Below are positions 54,230 through 64,000 of a stretch of DNA of 64,000 bases, in pieces. The stretch is from the NCBI GenBank assembly GCA_902554745.1, contig CACDQA010000002.1:1-64000 (forward strand). The letters are read 5' to 3'. Each line of letters begins with the position of its first letter. Position 1 is the first letter of the stretch. Position numbers and translations under genes: made by a program. The notes beneath the pieces are model-generated. The model did not search any database. It was not told the origin of the DNA and saw only the letters and a list, made by a program, of their open reading frames with translations. Source of the stretch: an uncultured Pelagibacteraceae bacterium. GTDB lineage: Bacteria > Pseudomonadota > Alphaproteobacteria > Pelagibacterales > Pelagibacteraceae.

Positions 54230-55201
54230 ATGAAATTATTCAAATTATTTATATCTATAATTACTTCAGTGTTATTATTTGCAAACGTTTCTTTAGCTGA
54301 AAAATGGGATATGGCACTAGCTTATGGTGCTGGAAACTTTCATTCTGCTAATGCAACAGAATTTGCAAAGAATGTAACTGAAAAAAGTGGTGGAAAACTT
54401 ACAATCGTTACCCATCCAGGTGGCTCATTATTTAAAGGTGGTGAAATTTTCAGAGCTGTAAGAACAGGTCAAGCACCTATTGGTGAAAGATTTATGTCTG
54501 CTCTTGGAAAAGAAGATCCTTTATATGAAATTGACTCATTACCTTTCTTAGCAACTACTTATGATGATGCTATGAAATTATATGAAGCTTCAAAACCATA
54601 TATTGTCAAGAGTCTTGATGAAAAAGGATTGGTATTTCTTTATGCAGTGCCATGGCCTGCACAAGGACTTTACAGTAAAAAGCAAATCAAAAAAGTTGGT
54701 GATCTAAATGGATTAAAATTTAGAGCATACAACTCTGCAACGATTAGAATTGCAGAATTAACAGGAATGGCGCCAACTAAAATTGAAGCAGCTGAAATTA
54801 GCCAAGCTTTTTCTACAGGTGCAGTGGAAAGTATGATTACTTCTCCTACAACTGGTAAAAATAGCAAGATTTGGGAAAATGGTGTTAAATATTTTTATGA
54901 TATAGCAGCATGGTTTCCAAAAAACATGATCATAGCTAATAAAGCAGCTTGGAATAAACTTGATAAAGCAACTCAAGATCTAGTAATGAACCAAGCAGCA
55001 ATTGCTGAAGAAAAGGGTTGGGAATTATCTAAACAAGGTAATACTGGAGACAAGAAAGCTTTAGCAGATGCTGGAATGGACGTAGGCGAAGTTAATTCAG
55101 CTTTGAAAAAACATTTTGAAAAAGTTGGATCAACAATGTCTGAAGAATGGAAAGCAAAAGCTGGAGACAGAGGTGCTGCAGTTTTATCTGCTTACAAATA
55201 A
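54230..55201 (+). CDS. TRAP transporter solute-binding protein (DctP)
   Basis: Signal peptide; GGSLFKGGEIFRAVRTGQAPIGERF, GLKFRAYNSATIRIAELTGMAPTKI; strong RBS aaggagg. Confidence 0.94.
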   Translation: MKLFKLFISIITSVLLFANVSLAEKWDMALAYGAGNFHSANATEFAKNVTEKSGGKLTIVTHPGGSLFKGGEIFRAVRTGQAPIGERFMSALGKEDPLYEIDSLPFLATTYDDAMKLYEASKPYIVKSLDEKGLVFLYAVPWPAQGLYSKKQIKKVGDLNGLKFRAYNSATIRIAELTGMAPTKIEAAEISQAFSTGAVESMITSPTTGKNSKIWENGVKYFYDIAAWFPKNMIIANKAAWNKLDKATQDLVMNQAAIAEEKGWELSKQGNTGDKKALADAGMDVGEVNSALKKHFEKVGSTMSEEWKAKAGDRGAAVLSAYK

Positions 55202-55212
55202 ATAGTCTTAAA

Positions 55213-55245
55213 AAAAAGGCCAACTTGTAGTAAGTTGGCCTTTTT
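55213..55245 (+). terminator. Hairpin terminator/attenuator between dctP and dctQ
   Basis: GGCCAACTT-gtagt-AAGTTGGCC followed by TTTTT. Confidence 0.85.
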
Positions 55246-55250
55246 ACTAA

Positions 55251-55739
55251 ATGTTTCAATCAATAAACAATAATCTAAATAAACTTTATAAATTTTCAGG
55301 ATATTTAGCTGCTTTTTTCTTAATACTAATTGCAGTTTTTATTTTAATTGGAATTTCCTCAAGGATTTTTGGTTTTTACATAAGAGGTTTAGCTGAGTAC
55401 TCAGGCTACTGCATGGCTGCAGCCTCTTTTTATGCTTTAGCTTTTACTTTTGTTGAGGGTGGACATATTCGAATTACTCTTTTTTTAGAAAAAGCCTCTT
55501 CATCTTATAAGAGATTTTTAGAAATATGGTGTCTGATGGTAGCAACAATTTTTTCAGGTTATTTGTCTTTTTACTTATGGAAAATGTTATTAATCTCTTA
55601 TGACTTTCAAGAGAGAAGCGAAGGTGCAGATGAGATCTTAATTTGGATACCTCAGACTAGTGTTGCTATCGGATCATTAATTTTTTTTATAGCTGTTTTA
55701 CATAAATTTATTTTAACGATTTTAAGTAAGAATGACTGA
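55251..55739 (+). CDS. TRAP transporter small permease (DctQ)
   Basis: Four TM; AASFYALAFTFVEGGHIRITLFLEKAS. Confidence 0.92.
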   Translation: MFQSINNNLNKLYKFSGYLAAFFLILIAVFILIGISSRIFGFYIRGLAEYSGYCMAAASFYALAFTFVEGGHIRITLFLEKASSSYKRFLEIWCLMVATIFSGYLSFYLWKMLLISYDFQERSEGADEILIWIPQTSVAIGSLIFFIAVLHKFILTILSKND

Positions 55740-57042
55740 AATATTTCTCATAATATTTTTTATAAGTGTACTTTTATTTTTTCTTGGATCTGGCGTCTGG
55801 GTAGCAATAAGCATGATAGGAGTTTCGACAATTGGAATGATGTTATTTACTTCAAGACCAGTAGGCGATGCCATGGCAACTACAATATGGGGAACCTCAT
55901 CATCATGGACATTAACAGCTTTACCATTGTTTGTTTGGATGGGTGAAATATTATTTAGGACAAAGTTATCTGAAAATTTATTTGCTGGACTATCACCATG
56001 GATGCAAAAATTACCAGGTGGATTAATTCATGTAAATGTTGTTGGTTGTGCACTTTTTGCAGCAATTTCTGGCTCTTCTGCTGCAACCGTTGCAACTGTA
56101 GGTAAGATGTCTATCCCAGAACTAAGAAAAAGAAAATATCCAGAAAAAATTTTGTTAGGTAGTCTAGCAGGCTCAGGAACTTTAGGACTTCTTATTCCCC
56201 CTTCAATAATATTAATAATTTATGGAGTAACTGTTCAAGAGTCCATAGCAAAGCTATTTATTGCTGGAATTATTCCAGGGATAATGATTGCACTTATATT
56301 TATGTCTTATGTGATTATATGGTCTTTAATAAATAAAAAAAATATGCCAAAATATGTAGAAAGTTTTTCTTTTCTAGAAAAAATAAAAAAATCAAAACAA
56401 TTATTACCAGTAATTATTTTAATATCAGCTGTTATTGGATCAATATACACTGGAGTTGCTACAGCAACTGAGGCTGCTTCTTTAGGTGTAGTAGGGGCTT
56501 TAATTTTATCTTACTTTCAAAAGAGCTTAACTATTGAAACATTTAAACAATCCTTATTGGGAGCAACTAAAACTTCTTGTATGATTGCTTTTATTTTAGC
56601 TGGGTCTACATTTTTATCATTAGCTATGGGATTTACTGGTCTTCCAAGAAATCTAGCTATCTGGATACAAAATATGGAGCTATCACCTTATGTATTAATT
56701 TTTGTATTAATGATTTTTTATATTATTCTTGGAATGTTTCTTGATGGAATTTCAGCCGTAGTATTAACAATGGCAATCATTGAGCCAATGATAAGACAGG
56801 CTGGTTTTGACATGATTTGGTTTGGAATATTTTTAGTTATCGTAGTTGAGATGGCTCAAATCACACCACCAGTAGGATTTAATTTATTTGTCTTACAAGG
56901 AATGGCCAACAAAGATATGGGATTTATTGCAAGAAGTGCTTTTCCATTATTTTTATTAATGATACTCGCAGTTGTTCTTGTTGTTATTTTCCCTGAAATT
57001 GCATTATGGATGCCTCAACAAATGGTTCAAAATATAAATTAA
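55732..57042 (+). CDS. TRAP transporter large permease (DctM)
   Basis: GSSAATVATVGKMSIPELRKRKYPEKILLGSLAGSGTLGLLIPPSIILIIYG; ITPPVGFNLFVLQG. Confidence 0.97.
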   Translation: MTEIFLIIFFISVLLFFLGSGVWVAISMIGVSTIGMMLFTSRPVGDAMATTIWGTSSSWTLTALPLFVWMGEILFRTKLSENLFAGLSPWMQKLPGGLIHVNVVGCALFAAISGSSAATVATVGKMSIPELRKRKYPEKILLGSLAGSGTLGLLIPPSIILIIYGVTVQESIAKLFIAGIIPGIMIALIFMSYVIIWSLINKKNMPKYVESFSFLEKIKKSKQLLPVIILISAVIGSIYTGVATATEAASLGVVGALILSYFQKSLTIETFKQSLLGATKTSCMIAFILAGSTFLSLAMGFTGLPRNLAIWIQNMELSPYVLIFVLMIFYIILGMFLDGISAVVLTMAIIEPMIRQAGFDMIWFGIFLVIVVEMAQITPPVGFNLFVLQGMANKDMGFIARSAFPLFLLMILAVVLVVIFPEIALWMPQQMVQNIN

Positions 57043-57524
57043 TATTTTGATTGTTTTGTTCCAGCAATAATTTCTTTTAACTCTGTATACTCTTCGCAAT
57101 TACAACTTTCTAATACTTTTAATCTTTCTTTTGCTAAATCTAATCTATTTGTAACAACGTATAATTCACCTAAATATTCGTTAATACCAACATGATTTGG
57201 ATCAATTTCCAAACCTAAAAGATAATATTTTTCTCCATTTTCAAAATCTCCAAGTTTCCTAGTTGTAAACCCAAGATAGTTTAAAGTATCTGCTTGGAGT
57301 GGTTTTTTTTTGTTTGATTTGATTAACAAGGCTTGAGCTTTTTCATATCTTTTATTAGCTTTTTCTGTTTTTCCTTTTTTTTCATATTTCTTAGCTGCTT
57401 TAATTAAAGTAACAGCCTGAGTGTAATCTGATTTTACTTTACTAGTACCTTCTGATCCTGCAGAATACGAATTTGTTGATAGTAAAACTAAAAACAAAAG
57501 TGAATAAAAAGTTTTTTTGATCAT
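57039..57524 (-). CDS. Exported TPR protein
   Basis: Signal peptide; DTLNYLGFTTRKLGDFENGEKYYLLGLEIDPNHVGINEYLGELY. Confidence 0.8.
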   Translation of the reverse strand: MIKKTFYSLLFLVLLSTNSYSAGSEGTSKVKSDYTQAVTLIKAAKKYEKKGKTEKANKRYEKAQALLIKSNKKKPLQADTLNYLGFTTRKLGDFENGEKYYLLGLEIDPNHVGINEYLGELYVVTNRLDLAKERLKVLESCNCEEYTELKEIIAGTKQSKY

Positions 57525-58318
57525 ATAAATTTTTTCATTTGGTTAAGTGGTTTTAATTGAAGTCCATTTTCTATTAAATTTTTCCTAATTGATTTTGCAG
57601 TAGACAATGAACTTTCATTATCCCCATGTATGCATACAGAGTCTATTTCACAAGGTATTTGCTTTCCACTGTGACAATTAAGTGACTGATTTTTTACCAT
57701 ATTTAATACGTGTTTTTTAGCTTCTTCCGGATCAGTAATAAGAGCGTGTGGTTTTTTTCTAGAAACCAAATTACCATCATCCTCATAATTTCTATCTGCA
57801 AAAATTTCACAAGCTATACGCATGTTTAGTTTTTTGGCTGCTTCTTCCATTTTAGATCCTGTAGGAACCAAATAAATTAAATCTTTACTAATTTCGTTTA
57901 TAGCTTTTGCTAAAGTAGTAGCTAAATTTATATCCTCACAAGCCATATTATTCAAAGCACCGTGTGGTTTTATGTGAGTAACATTCTCTCCATGATCTTG
58001 AGCAATTTTTTGAAGAATTTCATATTGATCAATAATCAATTGCCTTACATCATTAGGTGGAAGATTAATTCTTTGCCTGCCAAAATTTTCAGGGTCATTA
58101 AATGACGGATGTGCTCCAATACTAACACCATTTTTTTTTGAAATTTGAACTACCTGATTCATCGACTCATCATCACCCGCATGATAACCACATGCGACAT
58201 TTGCAGAATTAACTATTTCTAGTAAATCTGGATCATACTTATTTGAATGATGTTTTGATTTTTCACCTAAATCGCAATTTATATTAATTTCCATAGTCTT
58301 CAATGTTAAGTATAACAT
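57521..58318 (-). CDS. pxpA: 5-oxoprolinase subunit PxpA (LamB/YcsF family); likely start MEININ at 58294
   Basis: ININCDLGEKSK, ANVACGYHAGDDESM, GAHPSFNDPENFGRQ. Confidence 0.93.
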   Translation of the reverse strand: MLYLTLKTMEININCDLGEKSKHHSNKYDPDLLEIVNSANVACGYHAGDDESMNQVVQISKKNGVSIGAHPSFNDPENFGRQRINLPPNDVRQLIIDQYEILQKIAQDHGENVTHIKPHGALNNMACEDINLATTLAKAINEISKDLIYLVPTGSKMEEAAKKLNMRIACEIFADRNYEDDGNLVSRKKPHALITDPEEAKKHVLNMVKNQSLNCHSGKQIPCEIDSVCIHGDNESSLSTAKSIRKNLIENGLQLKPLNQMKKFI

Positions 58319-58321
58319 GAC

Positions 58322-58996
58322 ATGATAAAAAATATATCAAATCTTGGTGACGCAGCTTTGTACTGTGATTTTGGTAATGAAGTAAATAAATCAATTAATT
58401 CACAAGTAATAAAATATTTTAAAACTATTAAAGAAAAAAAATTTGAAGGGATAAATAATTTAACACCTTCTTATAATAAACTAATTATTTCTTATGATCT
58501 AAAAAAAACAAATTTTAAAGAAGTAAAAAATTATGTTGAAAACATTAATGCTCAAGACTCAAAAGATATAAATTCAAAAAAATTAGAAATACCAGTTTGT
58601 TGTCATGAAAATTTTTCAATGGACATTAAAAGATTGGAAGAAATATTAAAATTAAGTAGAGAAAAAATTTTAGAAAATTTTTTAAATAAGGAATATTTTT
58701 GTTACATGACAGGGTTTATTGCTGGCATGCCTTTTCTTGGTGATTTAGATGAGAATATGCGAGCTCAACGTTTAGAAACCCCAAGAGTAAAAGTACCCAA
58801 GGGATCTGTTGCATTAACTGAGCAATTTGCAAACATTTATACATTTGAAAGTCCAGGTGGGTGGAATATTTTGGGAAATACTCCTTTAGATGTTTTTGAT
58901 AGTTCAAAAGAAGACAAACCAAACCTAATTAATCCAGGAGACACAGTAGTTTTCAAGGAAATTACTTTAGATCAGTATAAAAATTATAATGAGTAG
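58322..58996 (+). CDS. pxpB: 5-oxoprolinase subunit PxpB (KipI-like)
   Basis: YFCYMTGFIAGMPFLGDLDENM, PRVKVPKGSVALTEQFANIYTFESPGGWNILG. Confidence 0.93.
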   Translation: MIKNISNLGDAALYCDFGNEVNKSINSQVIKYFKTIKEKKFEGINNLTPSYNKLIISYDLKKTNFKEVKNYVENINAQDSKDINSKKLEIPVCCHENFSMDIKRLEEILKLSREKILENFLNKEYFCYMTGFIAGMPFLGDLDENMRAQRLETPRVKVPKGSVALTEQFANIYTFESPGGWNILGNTPLDVFDSSKEDKPNLINPGDTVVFKEITLDQYKNYNE

Positions 58997-59933
58997 CAAT
59001 TATTTAGAAATAATTAGACCTGGAATTAATACCACCTTTCAAGATAAAGGCAGGGGTCATCTTTATCATATTGGCATACCATTTAGTGGTGCTATGGATA
59101 ATAGAAATTATCTTATAGCTAATAAACTTGTTAATAATAATTTAGACTCTGCGGTCATAGAGTTTGCATATCAAGGTCCTCATTTAAAATATTCCGGAGA
59201 AAAAATTAATTGTGCCATCACTGGAGATGTAATTTTTTCAATTAAAAAAAAAGATACTGAAATTGAGGGTAATTGTTACGAAAGCTATCAAATTGAAAAT
59301 GGAGATGAGATAAATATCATATCTACAAATAAATCAGTTTATGGATATTTAGCATTAGGTGGAGAGTTCGATGTAAAATTCCAATGGAATAGTTGTTCTA
59401 TAAATACGAAAGCAAATATTGGATCTAATGATGGAAAAAAATTGGATGTAGGTCAAAAAATTAATTTAAAAAAAATAAATTCAAATAAGGATATTAAAAA
59501 AACTAATTACATTAATACCAAAATAGAAAACATAAGGGTGATCAAAGGCACTAATTTTGATTACTTTTCTGAAGAAGGTAAAAAAATATTTTATGAAAAG
59601 GAATTCACAGTATCCAAACTTTCAGACAGAATGGGTATGAGACTAGAGGGACCTAAAATTGATAATATTGTGAATACCAACATAAAATCAGAGGGTTTGA
59701 TTAAAGGTGTAATCCAAGTACCGGCGGACGGAAATCCAATTATAATGCTTTCAGATCATGGTACTATTGGTGGTTATCCAAAAATTGGAGTTGTGGCTAG
59801 TGTCGATTATGACCGATTGGTACAGATGTCTCCTGGTTCAAAAATAAAATTTAAAGAGATTAATTTATCTGATGCAGAGACTTTATTTAAGTTATATGAA
59901 ATGGAAACTCAAAATTTATTATCACAAATTTAA
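58989..59933 (+). CDS. pxpC: 5-oxoprolinase subunit PxpC (KipA-like biotin-dependent carboxyltransferase family)
   Basis: IRPGINTTFQDKGRGHLYHIGIPFSGAMD, SDRMGMRLEGP, SDHGTIGGYPKIGVV. Confidence 0.93.
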   Translation: MSSNYLEIIRPGINTTFQDKGRGHLYHIGIPFSGAMDNRNYLIANKLVNNNLDSAVIEFAYQGPHLKYSGEKINCAITGDVIFSIKKKDTEIEGNCYESYQIENGDEINIISTNKSVYGYLALGGEFDVKFQWNSCSINTKANIGSNDGKKLDVGQKINLKKINSNKDIKKTNYINTKIENIRVIKGTNFDYFSEEGKKIFYEKEFTVSKLSDRMGMRLEGPKIDNIVNTNIKSEGLIKGVIQVPADGNPIIMLSDHGTIGGYPKIGVVASVDYDRLVQMSPGSKIKFKEINLSDAETLFKLYEMETQNLLSQI

Positions 59934-60805
59934 TGAATTTTTTATCAAAAATACCAGGTCCTTTTTTAGTTTTTTTAGGAGCTTGTGCATTAAGTTTTGG
60001 AGGTTTAATTGTTAAGTCTTTTGACGGATCTACACTTTGGCAAATATTATTTTGGAGATCACTTTTCTTTATTGGAGTAATTACAATTTTTTTAATCTTT
60101 ACTTACAAAGGAAAAATTTTTAGTGCTCTTTATAAATCTGGAATTCCAGGTTTATTTGGAGGTATAATTTTATCCATTGGATTTGCTAGCTATGTATTTG
60201 CTATGTATGAAACAACAGTAGCTAATGCAAACTTTATAATTCAAACTCAAGCTTTGTTTTTAGCAATTTTTGGTTATGTATTTTTAAAAGAAAAAATTTC
60301 AAAAATTACATTAACTTGCATTATTATAGCAGTAGCTGGTATCATTTTAATGTTGGGAAGTTCACTAACACCAGGTCAAATGACTGGAAACTTAGTTGCA
60401 TTTATTATGCCAATATCATTTGCAATCTTAATTTTAATTGTAAGAAAATATCCAAAAGTCGACATGATACCTTTGCAACTGGTTGCTGGAATTTTTGCAA
60501 CACTAATAGGTTTGTTCATGTCACCAAGTATTTTGGTTTCAACAAATGATATTTTTTTAGGTTTTATTGCAGGATTTTTTCAAGTTGGACTTGGATTTAT
60601 ACTTATAACAATTGGAGCAAGATCAACTCCTTCAGCATTTGTTGGAATCATTATGTTAACTGAAGCTGTTCTAGGACCTTTGTGGGCATGGATGTTTGCA
60701 AACGAAAACCCGCCACTTACAGTACTTTTTGGTGGAGCGGTAGTTATAACAGCGGTAGTTATACAGTTTTTGTCACCATTACTTGTCAAAAAGGTAGCTA
60801 AATAA
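59933..60805 (+). CDS. DMT/EamA family transporter
   Basis: Ten TM; two EamA-type repeats; TPSAFVGIIMLTEAVLGPLWAW. Confidence 0.9.
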   Translation: MNFLSKIPGPFLVFLGACALSFGGLIVKSFDGSTLWQILFWRSLFFIGVITIFLIFTYKGKIFSALYKSGIPGLFGGIILSIGFASYVFAMYETTVANANFIIQTQALFLAIFGYVFLKEKISKITLTCIIIAVAGIILMLGSSLTPGQMTGNLVAFIMPISFAILILIVRKYPKVDMIPLQLVAGIFATLIGLFMSPSILVSTNDIFLGFIAGFFQVGLGFILITIGARSTPSAFVGIIMLTEAVLGPLWAWMFANENPPLTVLFGGAVVITAVVIQFLSPLLVKKVAK

Positions 60806-60843
60806 ATTTCACATAAATATTTTAAATGTGTTATAAATTTATA

Positions 60844-60979
60844 TACGGGAGAGACTACTTTTGTAGCGCCGAAGGAGCAACCACCCCGGAAACTCTCAGG
60901 CAAAAGGACCGTACATATTAACTCTGGAAAGAGAATTATTCTCGCCGACGGAGCAAATCTCTCAGGCACCAAGACAGAG
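60844..60979 (+). ncRNA. Tandem glycine riboswitch upstream of gcvT
   Basis: Aptamer 1: TACGGGAGAG..GCGCCGAAGGAGCAA..AACTCTCAGGCAAAAGGACCGTA. Aptamer 2: CTCTGGAAAGAG..CTCGCCGACGGAGCAAATCTCTCAGGCACCAAGACAGAG. Confidence 0.96.
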
Positions 60980-60997
60980 GGGGCAAAAAGAGTTAAT

Positions 60998-62101
60998 ATG
61001 GAAATAAAAAAAACATCACTAAATAAACTTCATCAAAGTAATAACGCTAAGTTTGTTGAATTTGCTGGCTATGAAATGCCAATTCAGTATAGCAAAGGTA
61101 TTATTGAAGAGCATAAATTCACAAGATCCCACTCTGGAATATTTGATGTATCTCATATGGGCCAGCTATTTATATATGGTGATGAAAGTTTAACTGAAGA
61201 ATTAGAAAAAATTTTTCCATTAGATTTGAAAAATCTAAAACTAAACTGCTCTAAGTATAGTTTTTTAATGAATCAAGATGCTGGAATTTATGATGATTTA
61301 ATCATTACTAAAATAGAGCAGGGGTATTTAATTATTTTAAATGCTGCATGCAAAGATAAAGATTTTGAGATTTTATCTAATTTACTAGGTTCGAAATTTA
61401 AAATGAATTTAGATAACCATAGATCTTTGATAGCAATTCAAGGACCTAAGTCTGTTGAAATTTTAAACTCAATCATAAATGGGGTTGATCAACTAAATTT
61501 TATGACAGGAAACTGGTTCGATTCTGATAATCAAAAATTATTTGTCACAAGATCAGGTTATACAGGGGAAGATGGATTTGAAATTTCAATTTCTAACGAT
61601 AAAGCTGAAAAATTCGTTGAAAATTTAATAGAAAGGGGAGCACAACTTATAGGACTTGGGGCAAGAGATACCTTGAGATTAGAAGCTGGATTATGTTTAT
61701 ATGGTCACGAATTAGATATTAATAAAACACCAGTTGAGGCTAACCTTAGATGGGCAATCTCAAAATCTAGATTATTAAATGGGGGTTTTATTGGATCGAA
61801 AAAAATTATGAACCAAATGCAAGATGGAGCAAACCAAATAAGAGTAGGGATTAAACCCGAAGGTAGATTGATTGCTAGAGAAAAAACTAAAATATTTGAT
61901 GATACAGATACACAAATCGGAGAGATAACTAGTGGCACGTTTGGACCAAGCGTAAATGGTCCTATAGCGATGGGTTATGTTAATAAAGATTTTTCAAAAA
62001 TTGATACTAAGATTTTGCTTGAGGTAAGAGGGAAAAAACATCCAGCAAATGTTTGTGCATTACCATTTTATAAAAAAAATTATGTGAAAGGAGTAAATTA
62101 A
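60998..62101 (+). CDS. gcvT: Glycine cleavage system T protein (aminomethyltransferase)
   Basis: [68 protein letters not shown]. Confidence 0.98.
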   Translation: MEIKKTSLNKLHQSNNAKFVEFAGYEMPIQYSKGIIEEHKFTRSHSGIFDVSHMGQLFIYGDESLTEELEKIFPLDLKNLKLNCSKYSFLMNQDAGIYDDLIITKIEQGYLIILNAACKDKDFEILSNLLGSKFKMNLDNHRSLIAIQGPKSVEILNSIINGVDQLNFMTGNWFDSDNQKLFVTRSGYTGEDGFEISISNDKAEKFVENLIERGAQLIGLGARDTLRLEAGLCLYGHELDINKTPVEANLRWAISKSRLLNGGFIGSKKIMNQMQDGANQIRVGIKPEGRLIAREKTKIFDDTDTQIGEITSGTFGPSVNGPIAMGYVNKDFSKIDTKILLEVRGKKHPANVCALPFYKKNYVKGVN

Positions 62102-62481
62102 TGAGTGAAGTAAAATTTTCAAAAGAACATGAGTGGATTACTTTAGAAGGAGATGTAGCCACAATAGGAATTACAAAACATGCAACAGAAATGCTTGGAG
62201 ATATAGTTTTTGCAGAACTTCCTGAAAAAGGATCTAATGTTGAAAAAGATGGTACAGCAGGAGTAGTAGAGTCTACGAAAGCTGCTAGTGATGTTTATAC
62301 TCCAGTTAGTGGCGAGGTAGTAGATACTAATCAAGCTATTGTCGATGATCCGTCTAAAATTAATGAAGATCCAGAGGGTTCAGCATGGTTTTTTAAACTT
62401 AAAATGAAAGATCAATCTGAAATGGATAGCCTAATGAACAAAGAAGAATACGATAAATTTGCAAAGGAGAGTGCCAGCTAA
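62101..62481 (+). CDS. gcvH: Glycine cleavage system H protein
   Basis: [42 protein letters not shown] lipoyl motif. Confidence 0.98.
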   Translation: MSEVKFSKEHEWITLEGDVATIGITKHATEMLGDIVFAELPEKGSNVEKDGTAGVVESTKAASDVYTPVSGEVVDTNQAIVDDPSKINEDPEGSAWFFKLKMKDQSEMDSLMNKEEYDKFAKESAS

Positions 62482-64000
62482 TGTTACATAATTCTCAGAA
62501 AGATTTTTTAAAAAGGCACATTGGACCTTCGAATGAAGATCAAAATAAAATGCTTAAGGAACTTAATTACAAATCACTAGATGATTTAATCAAAAGTACA
62601 GTTCCAGAAAAGATCCAATTGAAAGATGAATTAAATATTGGTGAGTCTAATTCAGAATATGAAGCATTAAGAAAATTAAAAGCGATTTCGAAAAAAAATC
62701 AAATTTACTCTAACTTTATAGGGATGGGTTATTATGGCACTTATACGCCATATGTAATTTTAAGAAATATTTTAGAAAATCCAGGTTGGTACACTTCATA
62801 TACACCTTATCAACCCGAGGTAGCTCAAGGAAGATTAGAAATGCTGCTTAATTTCCAACAAATGATAGTTGATTTTACAGGAATGGATATTGCAAATGCA
62901 TCTTTATTAGATGAAGGAACAGCGGCTGCAGAAGCAATGGGGTTAAGTCATAGATTAAATAAAAAAGATAGTAATTTAGTTTTTGTCTCAGAAAATTGTC
63001 ACCCACAAACAATAGATGTAATCCAAACAAGAGCAGAACCAATGGGATTAAAAGTACTTGTTGGAAATGAAGATGAAGTATTAGGTCAATTAAAGGAAGA
63101 TTTAGTTTGTGGTATATTACAATATCCAGGAACTTTAGGAGATATAAAAGATCCTAGTGAAGCAATTAGTAAAATTCATAAAATAAATGGTAAAGCAATA
63201 TTAGCTTGTGATTTATTAGCACTTGCTAAATTAAAAACACCAAGAGAATTAGGTGCTGATATTGCAGTTGGAAGTTCTCAAAGATTTGGAATTCCTATGG
63301 GTTACGGTGGACCTCATGCTGCCTTCTTTGCAACAAAAGACGAATACAAAAGATCTATGCCAGGAAGAATTGTGGGTGTCTCTGTTGATAGACATGGAAA
63401 CAAAGCATACAGATTATCATTACAAACTAGGGAGCAACATATAAGAAGAGATAAAGCTACAAGTAATATTTGTACTGCTCAAGCTTTGTTGGCAATTGTG
63501 TCAGCAGCATATGCTATTTATCATGGTCCCGAGGGTATCCGAATTATAGCTGAGAGAGTCTCTCAATTAGCTAAAAACTTTGCAGATAAATTAAAACAAT
63601 CAGGATATGAAATATATTCAGATCATTTCTTTGATACAGTTACAATTGTTACTAAAGATAAAACTGATCAAATCTTTAAAAATGCTTTAGATCAAAAGGT
63701 AAACATTAGAAGAGTAAATTCTGAAATGCTAGCTGTTTCTTTTGATGAAAAGAAAAATGTTTATAGAGTAAATCAATTACTAAAAATTTTTAATGCAGCA
63801 GAATCAATTAAAAAGGAAGATCCAACAGTAAGTTTACCCAATCTTCCAAAAAATTTATTAAGAACTTCAAAATATTTAGAACATCCTGTTTTTAATTCTT
63901 ATCATTCGGAAACAGAGATGCTTAGATATTTAAAAAAATTAGAAGATAAGGATATAGCTTTAAATAGAACTATGATTGCACTTGGCTCATGTACTATGAA
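62481..64000 (+). CDS. gcvP: Glycine dehydrogenase (decarboxylating) P protein, 3' end beyond window
   Basis: Open frame from ATG 62481 ([21 protein letters not shown]..) to the window edge; TAATG overlap with gcvH. Confidence 0.96.
   Translation, partial: MLHNSQKDFLKRHIGPSNEDQNKMLKELNYKSLDDLIKSTVPEKIQLKDELNIGESNSEYEALRKLKAISKKNQIYSNFIGMGYYGTYTPYVILRNILENPGWYTSYTPYQPEVAQGRLEMLLNFQQMIVDFTGMDIANASLLDEGTAAAEAMGLSHRLNKKDSNLVFVSENCHPQTIDVIQTRAEPMGLKVLVGNEDEVLGQLKEDLVCGILQYPGTLGDIKDPSEAISKIHKINGKAILACDLLALAKLKTPRELGADIAVGSSQRFGIPMGYGGPHAAFFATKDEYKRSMPGRIVGVSVDRHGNKAYRLSLQTREQHIRRDKATSNICTAQALLAIVSAAYAIYHGPEGIRIIAERVSQLAKNFADKLKQSGYEIYSDHFFDTVTIVTKDKTDQIFKNALDQKVNIRRVNSEMLAVSFDEKKNVYRVNQLLKIFNAAESIKKEDPTVSLPNLPKNLLRTSKYLEHPVFNSYHSETEMLRYLKKLEDKDIALNRTMIALGSCTM

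Noticed and set aside
63253-63444. 63-aa plus-strand ORF in the track near the window end
   Set aside because: Out of frame inside gcvP, whose real frame is open from 62481 to the window edge.
1-64000. CRISPR arrays, transposons, prophage or integrase genes
   Set aside because: No repeat-spacer periodicity, terminal inverted repeats with transposase, or phage-like genes were recognised on either strand.

Overview
This 64 kb window is AT-rich, gene-dense chromosomal DNA. Its protein content and organisation look like a streamlined marine alphaproteobacterium of the SAR11/Pelagibacter type: proteorhodopsin, a tandem glycine riboswitch on gcvT, tiny intergenic gaps, and many ATGA/TAATG overlaps. 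Most of it is core metabolism: lpxC-bamD-ligA, uvrD-like helicase, fumC, nadC/nadA, a dihydroorotase, prpE-like, recA, alaS, icd, psd-pssA, rlmE, guaB, guaA, panB, a TRAP transporter, pxpABC and gcvTHP. More accessory modules are a membrane protein and a TPR-sulfotransferase flanking tRNA-Leu(GAG), a glycosyltransferase pair, a DUF1800/DUF1501 pair, a complete ureDABCEFG cluster, and umuDC. No transposases, phage genes or CRISPR arrays were seen. I did not find a clearly new multi-gene system. The most interesting signals are: (1) a perfect 12-bp inverted repeat linking the inter-aptamer linker of the glycine riboswitch to the gcvT start codon, which suggests a translational ON switch; (2) a perfect GTTC-N7-GTTC LexA-type box directly abutting the likely true umuD start codon, behind a well-spaced promoter; (3) two overlapping unannotated small membrane-protein ORFs downstream of the dksA-like gene; (4) perfect palindromes or inverted repeats upstream of proteorhodopsin and of the neighbouring desaturase; (5) an IMP dehydrogenase lacking its CBS domains. 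All calls come from reading the sequence; no database search was run.
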